The notes beneath the pieces are model-generated. The model had not been told where the DNA came from. It saw only the letters and a list, made by a program, of their open reading frames with translations, and did not search any database. DNA of 62,500 nt from Chrysomallon squamiferum (lineage: Eukaryota > Mollusca > Gastropoda > Neomphalida > Peltospiridae): positions 30,870,154-30,932,653 of the forward strand of contig CM022679.1 of NCBI GenBank assembly GCA_012295275.1. The letters are read 5' to 3'. Shown in pieces: positions 11,501-23,484 of this stretch (position 1 is its first letter; each line of letters starts with the position of its first letter). The translations under genes were made by a program, and so were the position numbers.

Positions 11501-14500
11501 CAGAATGGAACTTTAAATACTTTACCAAGCAACATATACTGAAATTACTGTTACTATTATTGAGTATACTTGTTAATTTTAATGTTAATTTGTGCAGTTT
11601 CTTTAATGTTTGTAACTGCAGAGTATCAGCCTCACATTGTCATTGTGGAGCAGCCTCAGCAGAGAGGATTTCGCTTCCGCTACGAGTGCGAAGGACCATC
11701 GCACGGAGGCCTGCAAGGAGAAAAAAGCAAAAAGAGTGACAAAACCTATCCTGCTATAAGGGTCTTTATGTTTACACCAATTTTTTAATTTAAGATTACT
11801 TATTTTTGATAAAGCATAGTTTTAGTCAAATGCTTGTTTGAATCGTATCAGAGTTTTGAAAGAAAAAAAGAAGATAGAAATTATTTTATACGTTTTCCGT
11901 AAAAATAAATATATATATTTTTTTTAAATCAGTATATTCTGTAGTAGTATGAGTAAGTTAATTTTTCCTTTTAGCAGGACACACCTATATAAACACTGAT
12001 GAAATAGCAGCACTGACAAGCATCGTGAATATTTGTGCTGAGAAGGAAATGTGTAGGGGGATTGTGTTTTTATTATTATCAGTATTTATAGGCAAAACAT
12101 ATTCCTTTTTGTCGCAGGTTGAAAATTATTCTGGACCTGTCCGTGTAGTGGTTACCCTGGTAACAGATGAAACTGAACCAAAACATCATGCACACAAGCT
12201 GGTTGGGAAGAACTGCAGTAATGGAATATGTGCTTTTGATACAGAAGTATCCAACAAGAATATTGTGTCAGTACTTTTCAATATTTTTAACAGAAAAAAC
12301 GCAAGTGAAGTCATTCAACATAATAATCATTCCTAATATTACTGACCAAATCTTTCTTTTTTTAAAAACATTTAAACTTGTTTTATCTTTAAGAATATAC
12401 CCATCACAATAATGGTACCATATTTTATTATTAGTATTATTTTTTTTATTGTTACTTATTGCAAAGTTACATATATGTAGATGTGAATAGCATCTTTTAT
12501 ATTTCACAGATATTTCAATATTGTAAAATCAGTAGGAAATTTACAGTTAAATCTTTAGATTAAAATTTGTAAAAGTACAATTACTCTAAATCATTTAATA
12601 CCTTTCTTTAGGAGTAGGGTTTTAACAGCAAGCTGTTCTTTGTTACTACCAGTTTTATGTTTACAATAAAACATTGTTTTCTTTTGTTAATTAAAATGTG
12701 TTGATATTACACATGACAAGTTTGTGTCTGTGTGTGAAAAGGTGGGTACATTTATTAATTTAATTATATTATAAATTTATATCAAATATTAAACTACTGA
12801 TTTATTCTTTATCCATTATTCTTCTAGATTATCTAATCTCAGTGTTCTTCATGTCACTCGAAAAAAAGCTTCAGAAGTTTTGGAAAGTCGAATCATGGAA
12901 TCCATGTTATTGGATAAAAGGGTCAAATTAGGTGACCTCCAAGCTGAACTGTACCTAACAGGTGAATATGCCACAAATATTACTTACTTAACACATACAT
13001 ACACTAATTTAACTCTGTGAATGAAATTACAATGTTTAATAATAATAATAACAAAGAAAAAAGAAAGTAAAGATAATTATCATAATTCACATCTGTTCAT
13101 TGTGCCTCATACAGTTGCATTGCTACATTCTATCTGTTTCAGAATTTGTTCTTCTTATTAAAAATGTATCCTTTTCTACTTTTTGAATAATTATATATCA
13201 TTTTTATAAAAAAAAAGAAAAACATTTCTAAGAGAAAGAAGAAGAAGATTAATTCCTTTTCTGCCTTTTCTGTAATTATTATTTAATATTTGAAAAAAGA
13301 AAGAAGAAAAGGTTCATTAAAGGAAAATTGACTTCGTCTTTGTAAAACAGCGTTCTCTATCAGATTACCTTATAATTATTTTTACAGTGATTTTTAAATG
13401 TGTATATTTCAAGTAAGTCTGTTTGTTTAGATTCAGAGAAAGAGTCAGCCAGAAAGCAGGCTGTTCAGCAGGCAAAGAACATGGCTCTGAATGTCGTCCG
13501 CTTGTGTTTCCAAGTCTACTTAGTAGACGAGCACAAACAGTACACCAGACTTCTTCCTTCCGTCTTTTCAAATCCAATATACGACAGCAGTTAGTGGCAT
13601 TTATATTCACAATTACCTCTTTCTAATTCAATCTTTTTACTAGATTTTAGTTAAATTAGTTTATTTAGTTGTTTTAGTTTTCTTAATTAGTTAATTTTGT
13701 TTTCTTGACCTAGTTAATACGATTTATTTAGTTATTTTCTTAATTTAGTTGAATTAGTTTACTCAATATAGTTAAATTAATTCGCTTGATTTAATTAAAT
13801 TAGATTGTTTGATTTATTTTATTTAGTTAAATTACTTTACTTGGTCTATATTCTGTAAGATAAACCTGATATAATCATTTTTGTCAAGCTTTAGGTTGTG
13901 GCCATCTTTAACTTTCTTTGTTGTGTTTTTTCTACAGAGGCCCCTGGAGCATCAGCTTTGAAAATCTGTAGAATGGACAAGTATGGTGGCTGCTGCACTG
14001 GAAACGAAGAAGTTTTTCTTTTGTGTGAAAAAGTTCAAAAAGGTATGGAAATTATTTTGTTTTCACAGACATTTCTATTCTGTATGAACTTTACCAGTTT
14101 TGCAGCATGCCAGGGATATTTGTTTTTCATGTCTTCTATCTTCCAAACTGTACAACATCGCAGATGACATTTATACACATTCCAAGTCATGAAATTCCTT
14201 CTACCGTAGTTATACATCAACTTAATACATAGCCAGTTAATAAAATATGTAAATAATAAAGTTCATTGTCTGCAGTTGAAAAGAGAAGTTTAATTCTATT
14301 TAACACACTATTTCTGTTGTATTTGGCTTCTGTTATTTTATCATAGCAGATTTATTCATACTGGGAAAAACAAAAACAACAACAACAAAGGACTTAAACT
14401 TAACACTGAATCAGTTTCTTAACATATTTGTTTGAGGGCTGCAGTGGGATTATGGGTTACAAAATGAACCTTCCTTCATGAAGCCATTTTTCCCAGTACA

Positions 14501-17500
14501 AACAGTGCTCCATTGCTGGATGCATTGCAATTTATGCTTTTCTGTAGGTGGGGAGGGCAGTTAAAAGCTCAAATACAGCTGCTTAGATTTCCTCTCATAC
14601 ATTTACTTTTAAAAACATGGCAGCATTTAATAAAGAACCAATTTCAGGAATTTATGTTTTCACCTGGTTTCAGATGACATTATTGTTCGTTTTGTGGAGT
14701 ATGATAATAGTGGAGATGTTGTTTGGGAGGCTAATGGAAATTTTGGTCCCCTCGATGTACATCGGCAGGTATGAAAATACCTTTTTGCATATTTAGTTTC
14801 AAAATGCATGAAGATGTTATTGTTTTGTTATTTTATTCGCCTAACAGTGTTTTAAATTCCTGCTTCACTAATTTTTGTAATCGTAATTTGTTAGTTTAAT
14901 TTGGACTTCACTAATTTATAATTCTAAATCATATTTGACTAATTTGTAATTTAACTCGTTTGTAATTTTAATTCATATTTCACTAATTTTTAAATTTATC
15001 TCATATTTCATTAAACTGTAATGTAACTCACATTTCACTAATTTATAATTTAACTCATATTTCACTAATTTATAATTTAACTCGTATTTTACTAATTAAT
15101 AATTTAACTTATATTCCACTAATTTACAGTTTTACCTTGTATTTTTTCTTATTTATAATTTCAACTCGTATTTCACTAATTTATAATTTAACTCATAATT
15201 TACTAATGTATAATTCAACTCATATTTAAGTAGATTCTCATTTTTAACACATATTTTACTGTAAAAGTTTTGTTGTTATTTCAGTATGCCATTGTTTTTC
15301 TTATTTCAGTTGTTTCTCATTTTAACTCATATTTTACTTTTAAAAGTTTTGTTGTTATTTCAGTATGCCATTGTTTTTCATATTTCAGTAGTTTCTCATT
15401 TTAACTCATATTTTACTTTAAAAGTTTTGTTGTTATTTCAGTATGCCATTGTTTTTCAAACACCAAAGTACAGAGACTTAAACATCGAGAAAGCTGTGAA
15501 TGTGATGATTATGTTACAGAGAAAGTCGGATGGAGAAGTCAGTGAACCCAAAGCCTTCACCTATTACCCCCAGAATCTCGGTTTGTACTTCCTCTGTCAT
15601 TTAAACAAACTTTAACTTACGGGATATTTTAAAAATAATAAGAAATAACCCCCCAAAAATTGGTCGTTAAAAAATACATATTGTAATACGTTTGTTATAT
15701 ATTTTTCATAAATAATTCAATATGCTGGTTTAGAGACTTTTTATTTATTTATTTATTTATTTAAATTATTTATTTATTTATTTATTTAAATTATTTAATT
15801 ATTCCAGGATTAAAACCCTTATAATATTTGGTAGAAATTACTTTAAAAATTTTTTATTTTATTTATTTAATGAATTAGACAGTTAATAAATATTTTATTT
15901 ACTAAAAGATTAAGTTTTAAATCATTATTTTAAATTATATGCGTCTAAGGTGCTTTTTCTAATGTACATTCTCCATCATTTTTTAAATTTTTTCGAAGAA
16001 CTCTTTTAAAATTAACTTACTGTGTGTACTTTTTATTGCTTGTACACAATTTCCAATTGTTTTATTTTTGATTAGACAAAGATGGTATTGCAAGAAAGAA
16101 AAGAAAAATTATTCCACCTCTGGATGGATTTCCATCCCCTTATCATGGAGGAGGGTTCGGTGGAATGGGGGGTGGAGGAGGAGGAGGTGGGGAAGGTGGA
16201 AATAATGGGTTTGGTAGGGGCAGAACACACAAATTAATTTTGCCAAACGGAAGTGAGTGGTAAACCCTTATTTGAATAGTTACATTTTTATTATTTTCAA
16301 TTAAATATCCTTTTATACTGCGAAATTAAATTGTTTAAATGAATACATTATAGATGTTAATTTAAATTAAATATCATTATAAAGTATAATGTTTAATAGT
16401 TTAAATAAATTTGTATTATAAATGTTAATTTCAGTTCAGTATCTTAAAAAAGTGAATTAAAATAGTTTAAATAAATGTATTGTAAATATTAATTTGATTT
16501 AAATATCTTAAAGTGTTAATTTAAATAGTTTAAATAAAAGTATTGTAAATGTTATTTTCAGTTAAATATCTTACACTGTGAACAAAAATAGTTTAAATAA
16601 ATAGGTAATAAAAATTTGTGTTTTCTGTTTTCAGATATAGTGAGCCAGAAGGGAAATGTGCCTGAAATGGTAGAGCAAGGTGTGTGATGTTTACATGTTA
16701 CTTTGATTGTTTGTTTATGGAACTCTTTGTTTTCAGAGATCCAGAAATTCTTGAAATATTCTGTCAGATTTTAATCCTTAAAAATCCTGAAATGTCCAAG
16801 AATATTTCTTGAATTAATTTTAAAACTTATCAAATATTCTTGAATTTTATATAATTATTTTGTTTTTATTACTTTCATTTTTATTCATTCTTTTTTTTTT
16901 CTTCCGCTTTTTAAAATGTGTTTCTTTTTCACTCTCATAACAAATAAGCAAATGAATATATACAGTTTATATTAAAATTAGATGGAAATGTTTATTTGTT
17001 TTGTTATTTTTTTTCTTTTTTTATAAATATTTAGTGTATATTTTTATATTACTGTTATTACTGTTGTTGCTTTTTGTTACTAATGTTGTGGACGTTGATG
17101 TGTAATTACTGTTTTTAATCCTCTCTGAACAGCTATTGATGATGTGTTTAATGAAAATCCCCAAGACTACAATCCTGCAGAAGATTATGAACGAATCTGC
17201 AGTGACCTGGAAGTTGACAGCGAGCCATTTACAGATCCTCTTCCAGTCACACAGCAGGAAGTCTTTATTCATTCTCAGAAGGGAAGAAATGCTTCAAAAG
17301 AGCATATTATTGAAGCCTTTAACAAGCTTTCGGTGGACGAAACAGAGCAAAAACGGAGAAACAAACCCGAACCTTCGAAATCTGTTTTGACGCAGGAATG
17401 CGTGAAAGAGGACACGAGAAAAAAGATGGCCTCTGCCTCTGCCAGGGAGATCTCCACAGAAAGCACTGTGAGAAAAGTGGCGTCTGCCTTACCTAAAGAT

Positions 17501-20500
17501 TTGGAGTTTAGGATAGAAAGGCAGGCGGAGAGTGCCAAAACTGACGAGGGATTCTCTGAGACCTCGGAAACATCGTCTACAAGAGGAGATATGTCACCAC
17601 AAAACAAAGGAGGTCGTCACACTCTGCCACAAGTCACAGGTATGTTTAACATAACACAACCATTTCACGTTTTTTGTGTAAAAGTGTATGAATTTTATTT
17701 TATTACTCAGAATAAACAGTAAGAATTAAGTTTAATGTACACTGAGCTTGTATTCCTGATATATAGAACTTGTTGGGAAAAAATGTTAGACATCTTCTAA
17801 ATTTGTTTAACTGAACTTGTATGATTTTCACTATAAAATCAGTTTCAGAAAATAGGTCAACCATAAGGGTTTTTGGCTAATGTCTGGTGGACCACAGGCT
17901 TTTATTATTATTATTTTTTAAAAAACAATTATGGTTATATTCTCCATCTTTTCTTATCTTTCATTTTTCAGCTCCACTAGCAATGAAAACGACCAAGCAG
18001 ATGGAAGCTGTGCGCATTGCCCAGAGGACAACAGCTGCCTTGCGAGACTACTCGGAAACCGGAGATATTCGTTACCTGCTTCTGGTACAGCGCCACCTGG
18101 CTTGCATTTCTAACGAAAATGGCGACCTGTAAGTTAACAGCAGAATTAAACTGAAAGAATGAAAATTATTTTAAGCTACAATATCTTTAAACCAGATTAA
18201 CTTCAACATAATTTAATTTAACAGAGCAGTTACTGAAAACTGATTGAGAATGGAAAAAACGGTATCGCAAAAACTGAATAAGTTCACAATGTCCTGAAGC
18301 TAGATTAATTTCAACATTTTTTTTTTTAAATTAACACAGTAAAACAGTAAAAAGTCAACTTTTACAATTAATTACCTTACGATACTAAAATGCAACATGG
18401 AATTTTGAGAATAGCGCATAATTTAAAATGTTAAAAGTATATGGACAATTTAGTTTTAAAAGCAGTCATATTTAAATTAATGTTTACACCTGGAAGTTGT
18501 TGTGAGTGTTTTGAAATGGACTGTTTAGATTCTTGTCAGTTCCACTCATTTCCTGCTTTTGATATTAGTATATATATATATGTGGGGTTTTCATGGGAAG
18601 GTGCATACAAATAATACTTTCTTGCTGTGTGAGAATCAAGTTTCTAAATTCACGTCAAATTACAGAAAAATTCAAAAAAAAAAAAAAATTCACATAATAA
18701 CTTCTGTTTAAAATGTATTGAGAGGTGATTAGACAATACATTTTTTCTATTTCTTTTGTTTCTGATGCAGACCTCTTCACTTAGCAGTGATTAACAACCA
18801 AGCCTCTGCTCTTCAGTGTCTGCTTGATGTTATACTAACATTGCCTAATTCCAGAGAGAAAGTAAACGCTTACAACCATTTAAGACAGGTGAGATCTCAC
18901 AGAGAATGTCAGTAAATGTTTATTATTATAACTGTCATAATAAGAATGAAAATATCAGTAAACCTTTATTATTTTAATTGTGATAATATCAGTGAAAATA
19001 TCAGTAAGTCTTTATTATTTTAAATGTCATAGTAGTGAAAATATCAGTAAGTCTTTATTATTTTAAAAGTCATAGTAGTGAAAATAGCAGTAAATGTTTA
19101 TTATTTTAATTGTATTATTTTTAAGTGTAAACATTTAATAATTTTATGTTAGATTATCAGTAAATCTTAAAATACATTATCTTAAAATGTACTGTAATAA
19201 ACTGTATATTTTCAGTATGCTATTCATTTCTTGTACACCTTTGCTGCGTTTTTTATATTTTACTCTTTTCAAATTTTTTTGATAATTACTTTATATTTCA
19301 TTCAACAACAACAACAAAAAAAGAATTATGATAATATAATTATAATTCTTAATGGAGGCTGATTTTCACAGAATCATAATGCGTAATATCTTAACGAAAT
19401 TTAAAAATTAATTTTAAAATTTAAGTTTTTTTTTTTTTTACTTTGTTACAGATATCACTACATTTAGCTCTTGACTCACTGATAAAAATAAAATATATGT
19501 ATAGAGGCTGCCATCAGTGAAAACTAAGAGAAAAATTAAGATGTTATTTACTTTTAAAGTTTATTTTTGCAGACACTATTATTACATTTAGCTGTTCACT
19601 CAACAGTAAAAACGAGGCATTTTAACAGTGTAATAATAATTGTTCATGGAGGCTGCCATCTTGCTTTTGTCCGGTGGGAAAAGTAAAAACTGATTTTTAT
19701 GTTTGTTGCAGACACCGCTACATTTAGCTGTGCTAACTGGCCAGAGCAACGCCATTGAGATGCTGCTGCACGCTGGTGCTGACCCCTCACTCGCAGACCG
19801 CAATGGCAACACCCCTGCTCACTTAGCAGTGATAAACGGATCACATCAGTGTCTCATGTCACTCGTCAAGTACCTGCGTCCAGGCATCAAAGCAAACAAA
19901 CCTTTCCCTGAGCTCGATTATCTAAACTATGACGGTCGGTGATGTTGTTGTTGTCGTAGTTGTTGTGAATTTTTGTAAAAATGTATTTGGACAACCCCCC
20001 TCCGGAAAGTTGATTATTTTTTAACAAGGATGGTGACAACGTTTACATGCTTTTGTTAATAATAACTCTCACGTTTATTCGTGTGACGGTGAAGTTTTGG
20101 TTTTCTTAATTAGCATATTGATGTTTATATAGTGCTGTTGTTGATGTTATTAATTGTATAATTTCTTCAAGTACCACATCCAGGTGGATGACAGTTTTTA
20201 TATGTTGTTGTAGTTGCAGTTATGAATAACAGTTACAATATAACATATAACACTAACAACAATGGTGACATTACACGTCGTTGTTGTAGCTGTTGTTAAT
20301 AATAATTATAAAGTTATTTTGTTTTTTAGTTTTGTGTTGTTGTTGTTGTTTTTTTTGTTGTTTTTTAAAAACAACAAAAAACAAACAAACAAATATTTGC
20401 AAGTAAACAAATGTTGACTGTGTTGCAGGTTACACACCAGCTCATCTTGCAGCGCAGGAAGGCAGAGTCGACATGCTGCGCACACTTGTTTATGGACAAG

Positions 20501-23438
20501 CGAACATCAATCTCGCTGACGGCAAAAGTGGTCGTTCACCACTTCATCATGCTGTTGAAGTTGACGATCTTGTCACTGCTGGATACCTGCTTATGGAGGT
20601 TAATGATCTGAAAATTTTAAAATATTTGTCTATAATTTTCAAAATAAAAATTTGTATCTAATGTCAGAATGCCCTTGTTGTTAAAAATATTATATGTGAT
20701 ACATATACTGTTTACTGTAAACTAAACTCGCAACAATAACATTAAATAAATAAATAAATAAAAAATAAATAAATAAATAAATAAATAAATAAATAGGTAG
20801 GTAGGTAAAAAATAAATTATAAAGAATTCTACATTTACAAAGGACAAAAGTATCAAACTCAATTTTACTTTCAGACGGACACTAACGTGAACAGTCGATG
20901 CTTTGATGGGAACACAGCTCTTCACATTGCCTGTGGGCGCAATCTCGTTGGCATGGTGGCGTTGTTGATGACAGCAGGAGCCGATCCAGAGATTGAGAAT
21001 GAGGAGATCCCTTCTGATGAAAGCGATGATGATGCAGATGAAGAGGAACACAGTGGTGGTAGTTGGAACAGAAGAGGGCTAACACCTGCAGACTATGTTC
21101 AAAATAATGATAGGGTAAGATGTAAAACAGTGATGGGGTAAGATGTAAAACAGTGATGGAATAAAATGTAAAACACTGATAGGGTAAGATGTAAAACAGT
21201 GATGGAGTAAGATGTAAAACTGATATGGTAAGATGTAAAACAGTGATATGGTAAGATGTAAAACACTGATAGGGTAAGATGTAAAACAGCAATGGAGTTA
21301 GATGTAAAACCGATGGAGTAAGATGTAAAACTGATGGAGTAAGATGTAAAACAGCGATGGAGTAAGATGTAAAACAGTGATGGAATAAAATGTAAAACAG
21401 TGATAGGGTAAGATGTAAAACTGATGGAGTAAGATGTAAAACAGTGATGGAGTAAGATGTAAAACCGATGGAATAAGATGTAAAACAGCGATGGAGTAAG
21501 ATGTAAAACAGCGATAGGGTAAGTTGTAAAACAGCGATGGGGTAAGATGTAAAACAGTGATGGGGTAAGATGTAAAACTGATAGGGTAAGATGTAAAACA
21601 GCGATGGGGTAAGATGTAAAACAGCGATGGGGTAAGATGTAAAACAGCGATGGGGTAAGATCTAAGACAGTGATGGGGCAAGATGTAAAACAGCGATGGA
21701 GGAAGTTGTAAAACAGCGATGGGGTAAGATGTAAAACAGCGATGGAGTAAGATGTAAAACAGCGATGGAGTAAGTTGTAAAAACAGTGTTGGGTAAGATG
21801 TAAAACAGTGATCAGCAATGCTTTTCATTTTGAAACATTGTAAGCTGAAACAAACATTAAAGTCACAATGCTTCTTTTCTACAGCTATTTGTTTATTTGT
21901 GAATTGTAACAGGTACATTATAACCTACTTGAAAACCCCAGCACCCACCAAAGTGCCCCTCCCCCCAGCCAGTTAAAGGTTCTGGTTGCCAACCATTGGT
22001 ATGCAATTTATTTTATTTTATTAATATACTGTTTTTAGATCTTGATAAAAATTTAATTTCGCCAAATGTGTTATTATATTACTTTATTGACTGAGATTAA
22101 ATTTTAATAATATTCTAAAGTTTTAATTTCAAAACTTAAAACTTAATAATTTCCAGACAATGCAAATTATTGTTTTTTTAATAAAAAAGTTTCATTTTAA
22201 AAAATATTTTCCGATAATGCAAGTGTCTTAAATTTAAGATGTTTTTACATAATGCAAGAACCTTAAATTGTTAATTAAAATTTTAATTTGAAACTATTTT
22301 CAGATAATGAGAGTGCTCGAGGGAGATGTGTATGAATCAAATACTTCGGCAAATTTTGCAGCTGCTAATAATGACCTGGATGAAGATTCTGTCCCATCCA
22401 AATGGACACACTTGACCACTCATTCTCATCAAGAGAGTGGACTGGGCAGTTTGAACATCAAACCCTTACAGCAGGGTAAATCCAACTAACGTTTTTCTTC
22501 TTCTTATTATTTTTTTTTTTACTTATTTTTGCATTTATGTGTGTTTTGTGTGTATGTGTGTGTGTTTTTATTTATATGTATATATTGTGTATGTCTTTGT
22601 ATGTATTTATGTATTCATGTGTATATGTGTATATATATATATATTAATTATTTTATTTCCTTTGGGAACTTACAAAAATAACTGGATTTCTTTTACGCAT
22701 GTATGTCGACAGATACACACATTCTGTCTGTTTGTTCACGTTAAACAGTAATCTCAGAATATATCATGTAATTTTTAATCTGATTACTGTCATTTCAGCA
22801 GGGGACTTAGAAAAACTGGATTTCCCAACCCGAATTGAACTCTCCCAACTGCTGGATCCCGAGAATGATGGGAAGGATGTGTTCACCCTGGCTGACAAGC
22901 TTGGATTCAGCAGTTTTCAGACCACTCTGGAGGGAATGGAGAACTTGTCACCAACACGATTTCTGTTTGACTTTTACGAGGCGAGTGATGGGACAGTTAG
23001 ACATCTGAAGAAATGTCTGATGGAGATGAAGAGGCAAGATGCTGTAGATATCATAGACAAAGCCGTTAAAGGTATTTTTTTTTTATATCTTATAATATAT
23101 TATAATTACTACTACATTATCTTCATAATTATATATACATATATATATGTATATATAATTATATATACTATATATACGTATATGTGTTTGTGTGTGTGTA
23201 TATAATATAAAGCTTTTTTTAATTATTTAAATAAATCGTGTACACAGCAAGATCAATTATGTATATATGGATTTATTATGTGGGTTTTATAAATGGTGTT
23301 TTTTCATTTTGTGTCAGTTAGGTATTACTTTTGTTATTATTACTTGTATTTTTTTTTTTATCTGTATAAATTATTTTTCCTTTTTATTATTATTATTCTT
23401 TGATATTATTCTTTATGTTATTATTGTTGTTACTGTTA

Positions 23439-23484
<46 letters not shown>

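Noticed and set aside
12838-12843. Alternative exon 4 acceptor at CTCAG (exon starting 12844)
   Set aside because: It is also in frame but would delete LSNLS, breaking the conserved NLGILHVT-like strand spacing; the upstream TTCTAG acceptor fits the family.
20882-21918. Long minus-strand reading frames (136, 239 and 206 codons) with repeating [12 protein letters not shown]-like peptides
   Set aside because: They are read from the 20-23 base splice-site minisatellite and overlap the exon 16 region antisense; peptide periodicity is that of the DNA repeat.
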